A DNA stretch of 44,682 bases from Hahella ganghwensis DSM 17046. Lineage in GTDB: Bacteria > Pseudomonadota > Gammaproteobacteria > Pseudomonadales > Oleiphilaceae. A model generated the notes under the pieces. It was not told the DNA's origin, searched no databases, and worked only from the letters and a program-made list of their open reading frames with translations. Each line of letters opens with the position of its first letter. Position 1 is the stretch's first letter. This document shows positions 34,606 through 42,538 of the stretch, one piece after another. The DNA lies in NCBI RefSeq assembly GCF_000376785.1, contig NZ_AQXX01000087.1, forward strand, positions 1 to 44,682, written 5' to 3'. The translations under genes were made by a program, and so were the position numbers.

Positions 34606-36156
34606 TTACTTGATGACCAGGTCACCAAAGTAGGGGAAGTTCATGACGTTCAGGACAGCCTCTGCGTCTACGTTGCTCTTGGAGGCCCATGCCAGATCCT
34701 GCCAGTGCAGTGGTACAAACGCACCGTCTTCAAACAATGTACGTTCGATGCCTTGCATGATCTGGGCACGAAGGTTGGGGTCAGTCTCAGTGTTTGCCTG
34801 TTTGATCAGGGCATCCACTTTCGGGTTGCAATAGTTACCGCTGTTATATTGACCCAGACCGGTGTCTTTGTTCGGGCAGGCAATCAGGAATTCGAAGAAG
34901 TTGTTGGAATCCTCTGTATCTGAGTGCCATCCGATCATCATCATGTCAGCTGACCGCTTATCAAACTCAGGCCAGTATTGCGCTTTTGGCAGAGTCTTCA
35001 GATCAACTTTAATGTTGATCTTCGCCAACATTGCCGCAACCGCCTGGGCAATTTTTTCGTCATTAACGTAACGATTGTTCGGAGCCATCATGGAAATGCT
35101 GAAACCATCTTCATAGCCAGCTTCTTTCATCAACTGCTTGGCTTTTTTCAGATCATAACGAGGTTTCAGTTCAGGATTGAAACCAAGATAGCCTTCAGGG
35201 CTCATCTGGGCTGCCGGAGTGGCAAATCCTTTCATGATTTTGTCGGCAATACCTTCCTGGTTAATGGCATAGTTGATAGTCAGACGGACTTTCGGGTCTT
35301 TGAACTCTTCACGACGTTCCTGGTTCAACTGGAACGTGATAATACGAGTACCACTCATGGTAATCAACTTGGAACCGTTATTATTTTCAATACGCTTCAG
35401 GTCATTTGGCGGTACGGGGGCGATGTAATCGACATCACCGGACAGCAGAGCCGCAACACGGGTCGGATCTTCTTTGATGGGCGTCAGGACCATCTTGTCA
35501 ACGTTGCCTGGAGACTGTTTGTCCCAGTAGTTGTTATAACGGGAAAACTCAACGCGCACGCCTTGCTCACGATAGGTGACCTGGAATGGACCGGTGCCTG
35601 ATGCCTGACGGGACGCGAAAGAATTACCATGCTTAACGAGCATGTCTTTGCTGTTACCATTTTCATCTGTACCGGTGTAGAACGCACTGTCCATCGGAAA
35701 CAGGTAGGTGACATTATTCAGCACCAGAGGGAATGGCTCTTTGGTCACCAGATCGATAGTGTAGTCATCAACGACTTTCACATCGGCAAATGGGTCAAAG
35801 ATGGCTTTGAAATCAGGAGAATTTTTCAGTCGGTCAAAGGTCCATTTCACATCCTTTGCCGTCATTTTGTTGCCACTGTGGAAAGTCACGTTTTTGCGCA
35901 GGTGAAAGCGCATGGTCAGGTCGTCAACACGTTCCCATTTTTCCGCTATACGGGGCTCGAAGCTCAGATCCTTGGACCAGCGCACCAGTGGGTCAAAAAC
36001 CCAGTGGGACATCTGCAGAGTCGCACCTGAGAGCTGCTCATGTGGGTCCAGAGAAACAGGGTCGGCGTCCATGGCAACCTTGAAGGTGGCTGCATTTACG
36101 TTGACCAATCCTAATGAGAGCATAGCCCCGGCGATAAAACTTAACGACTTCTTCAT
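34606..36156 (-). CDS. dppA: peptide ABC transporter periplasmic substrate-binding protein, DppA-type
   Basis: SBP_bac_5 protein (516 aa) that captures the substrate in the periplasm and delivers it to DppBC. The signal peptide MKKSLSFIAGAMLSLGLVNVNA is followed by ATFKVAMDADPVSLDPHEQLSG, then RFHLRKNVTFHSGNKMTAKDVKWTFDR and YLGFNPELKPRYDLKKAKQLMKEAGY, all family patterns. No lipobox cysteine, so it is a soluble periplasmic protein. The ATG at 36156 follows AAGGAAGAC; the longer frame adds a hydrophilic leader and is rejected. The substrate could be di- or oligopeptide, opine-like or another family ligand; the symbol reflects operon architecture only. Confidence 0.92.
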   Translation of the reverse strand: MKKSLSFIAGAMLSLGLVNVNAATFKVAMDADPVSLDPHEQLSGATLQMSHWVFDPLVRWSKDLSFEPRIAEKWERVDDLTMRFHLRKNVTFHSGNKMTAKDVKWTFDRLKNSPDFKAIFDPFADVKVVDDYTIDLVTKEPFPLVLNNVTYLFPMDSAFYTGTDENGNSKDMLVKHGNSFASRQASGTGPFQVTYREQGVRVEFSRYNNYWDKQSPGNVDKMVLTPIKEDPTRVAALLSGDVDYIAPVPPNDLKRIENNNGSKLITMSGTRIITFQLNQERREEFKDPKVRLTINYAINQEGIADKIMKGFATPAAQMSPEGYLGFNPELKPRYDLKKAKQLMKEAGYEDGFSISMMAPNNRYVNDEKIAQAVAAMLAKINIKVDLKTLPKAQYWPEFDKRSADMMMIGWHSDTEDSNNFFEFLIACPNKDTGLGQYNSGNYCNPKVDALIKQANTETDPNLRAQIMQGIERTLFEDGAFVPLHWQDLAWASKSNVDAEAVLNVMNFPYFGDLVIK

Positions 36157-36583
36157 ATTTGTCTTCCTTTTTTTATGTTTGGAATGACTTGTTGTTATCG
36201 ATGAATGATTGATTTTTGTTATCTGAGAAATCGTCGATCCAGACGATGATGTGTCAGACAGAACAAGCCGGCAAATTTCCATCGCCGGCCTCTGCAACGA
36301 GAAACAAGCCTAATCTGCATCCAATCAAGGGAACAATCGAAATTTCGACATGAGTTATGCGGGAAATGTATAGCGATGCACGTTATTGGTTCCTAAAGGA
36401 AAAATCCTGAAATATTTAGGGGCAAAACAGGGGATGAAAATGACGGGAAAGAATATTTTCTCGCTTTTGGTGTGATTTATGATCACATTTGTACGTAAAG
36501 TCACTGATGGGTGATGGTCGAATATTCAGCATTTGTCTGGTCGGTTAACCTGAATCAAACAATCATAATGACCGGCTGTTTTT
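36157..36583. other. divergent intergenic region between dppA and the PDC-sensor gene
   Basis: 427 bp, AT-rich, no gene. It must carry the dppA promoter. TGTGAT-TTATG-ATCACA (36471-36487) is a perfect inverted repeat close to a CRP/Vfr site but with one extra base in the spacer. Confidence 0.5.
36471..36487. promoter_or_regulatory. CRP/Vfr-like inverted repeat with 5-nt spacer
   Basis: TGTGAT and ATCACA arms are separated by TTATG. The CRP-family consensus has a 4-nt spacer between these arms. It sits about 100 bp before the plus-strand gene and about 315 bp before dppA. Confidence 0.3.
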
Positions 36584-37519
36584 ATGTCCTCACATCAAAA
36601 TTATCTGCACCTTTTCAGCCAATACCGAGTTCATCATGACACCATCGTTCAGTTGATTGAATCCATTACCACCAGTATCACCTCTGCCGCGCTGGTGGAT
36701 GACTATCATGGGCAGATTGATATCGCGCGTCATCTCAGTCGCCAGTATCCATTCGTCGAGCTGATTTACAGTGTGGATGCCAGCGGTATTCAAAAATTCA
36801 ATACCGCCTTTGGTGAAAGTGTCAGCGAGCGAAATCGGCGGTCTCTGGGGCAGGGAAGTGATCGCAGTGAGAGGCCATACTTTAAACTGGCAAGTTCCTC
36901 TGATTCCGATGTAGTGGTCACCGATCCCTATTTGTCCAGCGCTACCCATAAGCTCTCGATTTCCGGTGTTCATCGTTTTTCTTGTGGGAATACTGAAAAC
37001 GGAGCCAGCGAGGTGCTGGGGTATCTGGTACTTAACTTCAATCTTGAACGCCTGATTTCCTTTTTAAACGGCGATGAGTACCGGCGGAAAATACATCCGT
37101 TCTTTCAATTGATCTATGGTGTCATCGGAGGAATGCTGATTCTGGTGGCCGGATTGCTGGTATATTCCGCGGCAGATCTGTTTGTCGGCGTTCTCTACCC
37201 GCACCGGGTAATGGCGACAGAAGCCTTTGGTATTGTGATACTCGTCACACTGGGACTGGCGATATTCGATCTGGGTAAGACGATTATTGAAGAGGAAGTC
37301 CTGCTGCACAAAGACATTCATCATGACGGCAGTACCCGGCGTACGATTACCCGCTTTATGGCCGCCATATTGATCGCAGTATCTATCGAGTCGCTGCTGT
37401 TGATGTTCAAATCCCTGTTAGGGGAAGCCGGGCAACTGCAAAACGCGGTCTGGATGCTGCTGAGCGCAGTTGGATTATTGATTGGTTTGGGGATTTATTT
37501 GAAGTTGAGCAAGGAATGA
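36584..37519 (+). CDS. PDC-sensor domain membrane protein of unknown function
   Basis: 311 aa. Residues about 1-165 form a PDC/Cache-like sensor domain with VELIYSVDASGIQKF, SERPYFKLA and VVVTDPYLSSATHKLSIS. No membrane helix precedes it, unlike most Cache proteins, so the sensor may be cytoplasmic. Four hydrophobic helices follow (about 172-195, 213-232, 259-279, 287-308), with FDLGKTIIEEEVLLHKDI and STRRTITRFMAAILIAVSIESLLLMFKS between them. I recall this architecture as a conserved family; no output domain is present, so the role is unknown. Its last six codons (KLSKE-stop) are the first unit of a six-copy 18-bp tandem repeat. Confidence 0.85.
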   Translation: MSSHQNYLHLFSQYRVHHDTIVQLIESITTSITSAALVDDYHGQIDIARHLSRQYPFVELIYSVDASGIQKFNTAFGESVSERNRRSLGQGSDRSERPYFKLASSSDSDVVVTDPYLSSATHKLSISGVHRFSCGNTENGASEVLGYLVLNFNLERLISFLNGDEYRRKIHPFFQLIYGVIGGMLILVAGLLVYSAADLFVGVLYPHRVMATEAFGIVILVTLGLAIFDLGKTIIEEEVLLHKDIHHDGSTRRTITRFMAAILIAVSIESLLLMFKSLLGEAGQLQNAVWMLLSAVGLLIGLGIYLKLSKE

Positions 37520-37609
37520 AAGTTGAACAAGGAATAAAAGTTGAACAAGGAATAAAAGTTGAACAAGGAATAAAAGTTGAACAAGGAATAAAAGTTGAAC
37601 AAGGAATAG
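37502..37609 (+). repeat. six-copy 18-bp tandem repeat at a gene end
   Basis: Units of 18 bp start at 37502, 37520, 37538, 37556, 37574 and 37592. The consensus is AAGTTGAACAAGGAATAA. The four central units are identical. The first is AAGTTGAGCAAGGAATGA and is the coding end plus stop of the PDC-sensor gene. The last ends in TAG. Being 18 bp the array keeps frame, and every unit encodes KL(N/S)KE-stop, giving six consecutive in-frame stops. Confidence 0.97.
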
Positions 37610-37706
37610 TTGGCTCGCTGGGCTGGTTTAGGTTGTGAGACCTTCCAGCCGCCGGCTCGTAATAAATCTATGGAAGAAATATCGGTGTCATACGCAGATT
37701 TCCCGA

Positions 37707-38435
37707 TCAGAAAGCGCGACGAAATTTCAGTCCGAGAACAATCGGCATGTCGCCATAGCGGGCAAGCTTCGGAAACTCTTTCTCCAGTTCCGGATTGCTC
37801 CGGTATTCCTCCATGTGCTCAAGTAGTAGTCCGGCGGTTTTCGCAGCGCCAACATAGTCTTTGATCAGGTGCGGGTAACTGGGAAGGAACTGATCTTCAC
37901 CTGATTCATCCTGGTAGTGGGCTCTTCGGCCGTTGAGCCGTTGAAATGGATGAATTTCAAAGATTATCAGTTGGCCGCCTGGAACCAGTACCCGCGCGGC
38001 CTCACTGATAACTCTATCGATATCCTGAATGTGCTCAAGTACCAGGCTGATCAATACCGTTCCAATCGATCCTGATGCCTGAGGCAATGCCTCATTGAGG
38101 TTGTGTCGGGTAACGCTGAAGCTCGTATTCTGAATTTTTTGCCGTGCAATGTTCAGCATGTCCTCTGAGATGTCCATGCCAATTCCTTCTGACAAACCCA
38201 GATCAATCATGTGCGCAAGATTACGCCCGGTACCACACCCCAGTTCCAGAACGGGGCCCGTCGTGGACGTATTCATATCCAGCATATCCGCCAGATGTTT
38301 TTCGACAATGTAGGTCATCGGATTACTGAAGCTGTCGTAGTGTTCGGACCAGACGGCATAGCCGTTTTCTACGGTGACAGTGCCATCATTGTGATTATGG
38401 GCATTATGGTGAGCGTTGGTATGTGCTTCAGGCAT
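37707..38435 (-). CDS. class I SAM-dependent methyltransferase
   Basis: 242-aa cytosolic methyltransferase. Motif I VLELGCGTGRNLAHM, the acidic GIGMDISEDMLNIARQK, then VLISLVLEHIQDIDRVISEAARVLVPGGQLIIFEIHP are the Methyltransf_11/UbiE-like pattern. The N-terminus is unusual: PEAHTNAHHNAHNHNDG has five His in 13 residues and may bind metal. The ATG at 38435 follows TTGGAGAAC; the longer frame has no ribosome-binding site. The substrate is unknown; HPFQRLNGRRAHYQDESGE suggests a small-molecule or quinone-type methylase. It converges with the PDC-sensor gene. Confidence 0.85.
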   Translation of the reverse strand: MPEAHTNAHHNAHNHNDGTVTVENGYAVWSEHYDSFSNPMTYIVEKHLADMLDMNTSTTGPVLELGCGTGRNLAHMIDLGLSEGIGMDISEDMLNIARQKIQNTSFSVTRHNLNEALPQASGSIGTVLISLVLEHIQDIDRVISEAARVLVPGGQLIIFEIHPFQRLNGRRAHYQDESGEDQFLPSYPHLIKDYVGAAKTAGLLLEHMEEYRSNPELEKEFPKLARYGDMPIVLGLKFRRAF

Positions 38436-38867
38436 ACAAGTTCTCCAATCGTTTTTGCTTAAGACCTGTCGGCAGGCCATTAGAAAAGGTCAATTCAAGG
38501 AGCACTTATTTTTAGGGAAGTCTTCTTTTGAGGAGCGATTCAAGAGCGCTGTAATAGCAAAAAGATGGCTGTAACAGCGAAAGAAGTTGTCCTTTCAGCT
38601 CCGCCAGAGCAGTCATCAGACTAATCGACCATTACAGGGATGTAAACCCTGCCGGGTTCCCGGTTCTTCGCAAGCAAACCTCATAAACAAACACCACAAA
38701 TCAATTTGCTGTGAAATAGAGCGTTAGGGAGGCTGTTATTATCCTCTCTTAGACTAATGTCTTACGTTGAGCTGAAGAAAACTTAACATGGTTCACAAAA
38801 CGGTCACCTAAGCTTAATAACTTGATGTTCCAATGGCGTCCGCAAACGACTACTCGGAGTACGCGGT
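38436..38867. other. intergenic region upstream of the dockerin phosphatase
   Basis: 432 bp between divergent genes. It contains two near-identical 20-bp units (GCTGTAATAGCAAAAAGATG at 38548 and GCTGTAACAGCGAAAGAAGT at 38568). No gene or RNA is recognised. The promoter of the 38868-43771 gene set should be here; I cannot place it. Confidence 0.5.
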
Positions 38868-41843
38868 ATGAAACTGAACTTGCAACAGGGCCACTCCAAC
38901 TGGTGGGAAAGAGTGTGCCTGATGTTATTGCTGCTGGTGGGTCTGCCAGCTTATGCAGCACTAACCCCTTATCTCCAATCTCCCACAGAAACCTCCATCT
39001 GGGTGTCCTGGAAAACTGCCCAGGGTACTGAGTCAGTGGTGGAATATGGTCTCAGTGAATCCTCTTTGGATCAAAGTGTCAGTGGTCAGTATGAATCACT
39101 GGCTTCCGATTATCTCTACCACCAGGTTCAACTGATCGGATTGCAGCCGAACACGCTTTATTACTATCGGGTCAGAACCGGTAATGATGCATCTGACATC
39201 TATCGTTTTAAAACGCCGCCGGTAAAAGGCACTGATAGTGGCCATATACGCATCCTGGTGATGGGGGATCATCAGATACGTAATGAAAACCGTTACGAGC
39301 AGTTGGTCAAAGCGGCTAAAAGCAAGCTGGAATCCCTATATGGCTCTTCAATAGAGGAGAGCATTAACCTGATACTGAATGATGGTGATCAGGTGGATGT
39401 GGGGACACTTGATCACTATGAGAACCTTCATTTTGCTCAATCAGCGGCGCTTTCTCCCAATCTGCCGATTATGACCACTGTCGGTAATCATGAGTATTAC
39501 TATGACGGAAACCTGGCCAACTATGGTGCCCATTTCATCTATGACGGATTGAGTTATCAGGGCATTCAGGGTGCAGAGGATGAGAGCTACTATGCCTATC
39601 AGGTCGGACGAGTACTCTTTGTCCATATGAACAGCATGCGCGCGGATGCTTTGCAGCAAAACTGGCTGGGGCAGATTGTGACGGCGGCAGATGCCGACAG
39701 CTCTGTGGATTGGATTATCAGTGTCATCCACCATCCCTATCAGGCAGAACAATACGTCGGAGATATTTCCCAGACCTTGCGCGACAGCTGGATAAGTATT
39801 CTTTCCAGCACGCGTAAACATGTGCTGAATATCGGCGGTCACCATCATCTATATGCTCGCGGCCAAACCCGGGAGTGGCCCACTTACCATATGATTTCCG
39901 GTGGTACGGCCTGGGACCAATATTGGGGACAATCCAATGAAGTGGATTATGATGATGTTCAAAAAACCATCGCCAACTGGGCCTGGCAGGTCATCGATAT
40001 CGATATCGCCAATCGTGAGATGCTGGTGGAAACCTATGCGGAAGCACATCCCATTCGTTACAAATCAGAAGGCTTCCACTATAACAGCCGCCTGATCGAT
40101 CGTTTCCATCGAAAACTGGACAGTGTTGCTCCGATGCAGCCGGCGATCACTAACGTGATCAATGGACAGATCGCCTTGCCATATACCTTTGAAAGTACTG
40201 CTTTCAATACGGCGGATTCTGAGCAACTGAACAGTACTCAGTTTCAGATCGCGACAGAGTCAAGCTTCGATAATCTGGCTGTGGATCGTATCCGGGATTA
40301 TGAAAATATCTTCGGTGATACCGGGGCACCCTTGTACGAACCCGTGGATATCCATGAAAACGTGAATATTCTGAACTGGGAAATTCCAGCATACGGTCTG
40401 GCCAATGGTGATTACTACATTCGTGTGCGCCACCGGGACCGCAATATGGAATGGTCTGAGTGGTCAGATGCTGTGGCCTTTACTGTAGAAGGCAGTTCTG
40501 ATGGAGACCCAGAGCTGGTGCTGTCCAAAACGCGCTTCCAAAGCGGGGAAACCGTTGACGTTGACTACACTGGAGGGCGCGGCAATTCGAAAGACTGGAT
40601 TGGTATTTATCGCAAAGGTGAAACACCGAACGGTACTCAGGCGACTCTGTGGAAGTATGTTCCTGCGCCCAGCGGCTCTGTCAGCTTTGACGGACTTCAG
40701 GACGGCGAATACTTTGTCGGTTTTTTCGAGAATGACGGCTATAACGAAATTGCTGACCGGGTACATTTCTATGTTGGGCCAGTGGTCCAGTTAAGTTCGG
40801 ATAAAACCCAGTATTCAGAAGATGAAAACATTGTGCTCAGCTGGAGCGGTTCCGGAGCCGGCAGCAAAGACTGGATTGGAGTATACCGGATTGGTGACAC
40901 CCCGGGTAATCAAAGCTCCACCTTATGGAAATACACGCCTGACGGAAGTGGGAGCGCCACATTTAGTGGCTTGGCCAAAGGTTACTACTTTGCTTCTTTC
41001 TTTATCAACGACGGCTATTCAGAAGTTTCTGAAAGAGTCTTCTTTTCTGTCGGGGAAGAGATCGCAGACGTTACCCTGACGAAGGCCCGTTTCGAGGAAG
41101 CTGAAGATATTACGGTGTTTTTCTCCGGAGGTCCGGGCCATCCCAAAGACTATATCGGCGTATTTGAGCAAGGCGCAATACCAGGTCAGACAGGAAGCGA
41201 GTTAGTGTCTTATCTGTACTTTGATGGCGCTGTTAACGGCAGTGTGACCTTTACCGAGGATTTCCCTGTTGGTGAGTATTTTCTGGCAATGTACACCAAT
41301 GACTCCTATGACCAGGTATCGAATCGGGCCTGTTTTGTTATTGGAAATATCAGTGGTTGTGGTGATGGCCCGGCGATGGGTGAGTTGTCAGTAGCCGGTC
41401 AGGAGATTCCTGTAGGAGACGATGTTGTCTTGACCTGGGCTGACACGCCGGGACATGCCAAGGACTGGATTGGCATATACAACGTTGGTGAAGAGCCGGG
41501 CGGACCAGCCTCCACGGTATGGCAATACCTGCCTGGACCCGAAGGTAGTGTGAGGTTCTCCGGCTTACTTGTCGGTGAGTATTTTGCGGTGGTGTTGGCC
41601 AACGACGGTTACGACGAAGTGACACCAAGAGTGTCGTTTAAAGTGGTGGATGCCGTTCTGGAGGGAGATCTGAATAGTGATGGTGTGCTCGATGCAACGG
41701 ATCGTAACCAGCTACGTCAGGCATTTGGCCAGTGCAGTGGCGACAGTGAATATGCCGATGCTGCTGATCTTGACAAGGATGGCTGCATCACCATGCAGGA
41801 CTACCGTAGGTGGTTGGCGTTGTACCGCGCAAGCAATGGTTAG
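38868..41843 (+). CDS. secreted purple-acid-phosphatase-like metallophosphoesterase with dockerin
   Basis: 991 aa. Signal peptide about 12-30 (cleavage near AYA-ALTP). Then a purple acid phosphatase-type Fn3-like domain (31-118) and a calcineurin-like metallophosphoesterase (125-400). Its metal motifs are VMGDHQIR (Asp134), LNDGDQVD (about 170-176), GNHEYY (206-211), VIHHPY (286-291) and GGHHHLYARG (323-332). A linker/Fn3-like part (about 420-543) is followed by four about 90-aa beta modules (about 549-637, 640-729, 733-826, 838-927), each with KDWIGIY or a variant and ending in DGYxEVxxRVxFxV. The C-terminus is a dockerin with two Ca-binding loops, DLNSDGVLDATD (934-945) and DLDKDGCITMQD (967-978). 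Predicted to release phosphate outside the cell and dock on a cohesin; the next gene is a candidate. Confidence 0.9.
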   Translation: MKLNLQQGHSNWWERVCLMLLLLVGLPAYAALTPYLQSPTETSIWVSWKTAQGTESVVEYGLSESSLDQSVSGQYESLASDYLYHQVQLIGLQPNTLYYYRVRTGNDASDIYRFKTPPVKGTDSGHIRILVMGDHQIRNENRYEQLVKAAKSKLESLYGSSIEESINLILNDGDQVDVGTLDHYENLHFAQSAALSPNLPIMTTVGNHEYYYDGNLANYGAHFIYDGLSYQGIQGAEDESYYAYQVGRVLFVHMNSMRADALQQNWLGQIVTAADADSSVDWIISVIHHPYQAEQYVGDISQTLRDSWISILSSTRKHVLNIGGHHHLYARGQTREWPTYHMISGGTAWDQYWGQSNEVDYDDVQKTIANWAWQVIDIDIANREMLVETYAEAHPIRYKSEGFHYNSRLIDRFHRKLDSVAPMQPAITNVINGQIALPYTFESTAFNTADSEQLNSTQFQIATESSFDNLAVDRIRDYENIFGDTGAPLYEPVDIHENVNILNWEIPAYGLANGDYYIRVRHRDRNMEWSEWSDAVAFTVEGSSDGDPELVLSKTRFQSGETVDVDYTGGRGNSKDWIGIYRKGETPNGTQATLWKYVPAPSGSVSFDGLQDGEYFVGFFENDGYNEIADRVHFYVGPVVQLSSDKTQYSEDENIVLSWSGSGAGSKDWIGVYRIGDTPGNQSSTLWKYTPDGSGSATFSGLAKGYYFASFFINDGYSEVSERVFFSVGEEIADVTLTKARFEEAEDITVFFSGGPGHPKDYIGVFEQGAIPGQTGSELVSYLYFDGAVNGSVTFTEDFPVGEYFLAMYTNDSYDQVSNRACFVIGNISGCGDGPAMGELSVAGQEIPVGDDVVLTWADTPGHAKDWIGIYNVGEEPGGPASTVWQYLPGPEGSVRFSGLLVGEYFAVVLANDGYDEVTPRVSFKVVDAVLEGDLNSDGVLDATDRNQLRQAFGQCSGDSEYADAADLDKDGCITMQDYRRWLALYRASNG

Positions 41844-41913
41844 ACGAACAGGTATTCACAACAGGCGACAGCAAGTTGTTTAAAAGGTGTTGGAAGTTTT
41901 TAAGAGGTTTGTG

Positions 41914-42486
41914 ATGAAACAAATGAAACGATTATCGCGGATTATTGTGATTTTGGGGCTTTGTCTGACGGGGACGATGGCTCAGGCAGGATTGATAACG
42001 CTAACATCAAGTCAGCAGGAAGTTCTGGTCGGTGATGTCTTCAGTGTTGATGTGAGGCTCAATGATCCGTTTGACGGTGCGTTTTCTGGAGACGTGCTTT
42101 CAGGCTTTGGGTTTGACCTGATGTTTGATTCCAACAAGTTGTTTCTGGCAGGGAAAAATATTTCAGCTAATTGGGATGACGATTCAGATTTTTTTGCGGA
42201 TACTGATATCGCCGGATCCAACTTTCCGGGAATTGAAGATACCGGCCAGACAGATTTGCTGTTAGGCACGCTGTATTTTGAAGTACTCAGCGCAGGCCAA
42301 TTGATGCTGCAAATTGCATCTGATAGCCAGGCATCCTTTAACCAGGGGCTTTTCTATTTGTCTGAGGTCGTGGACTTCGATGCTTCGGTGACGTTGCAGG
42401 CCAATGAGGTTCCTGCTCCGGCATCTATGGGATTGTTGATACTGGTATTAGGGATATACCGCGCCAGATCATCCCGTCTCGATTAA
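41914..42486 (+). CDS. cohesin-like secreted protein with PEP-CTERM-type tail
   Basis: 190 aa. Signal peptide 1-25 (TMAQA-GLI). Residues 26-160 follow the cohesin-like beta pattern LTSSQQEVLVGDVFSVDVRLN...LSGFGFDLMFDSNKLFLAG...LLLGTLYFEVLSAGQLMLQI. The C-terminus is a sorting signal: VPAPA (166-170), a hydrophobic helix (about 171-182), then basic residues (Arg183, Arg185, Arg188). This is the PEP-CTERM type recognised by exosortases, which are not in the window. The ATG at 41914 is chosen because AAGAGG lies 6 nt upstream; a GTG nine codons earlier is possible. It starts 70 bp after the dockerin gene. Cohesin identity rests on pattern only. Confidence 0.75.
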   Translation: MKQMKRLSRIIVILGLCLTGTMAQAGLITLTSSQQEVLVGDVFSVDVRLNDPFDGAFSGDVLSGFGFDLMFDSNKLFLAGKNISANWDDDSDFFADTDIAGSNFPGIEDTGQTDLLLGTLYFEVLSAGQLMLQIASDSQASFNQGLFYLSEVVDFDASVTLQANEVPAPASMGLLILVLGIYRARSSRLD

Positions 42487-42538
42487 CATGGATGAAGGCA
42501 CCTGTGCAGTTTACCGGCTGTGCAGGTGATATGGATTT

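Noticed and set aside
34978-35601. 207-codon plus-strand frame
   Set aside because: Lies entirely antisense to the clearly coding dppA gene; no independent protein features.
37502-37609. Possible CRISPR array
   Set aside because: The 18-bp units abut with no spacers and begin inside a gene end; there are no cas genes.
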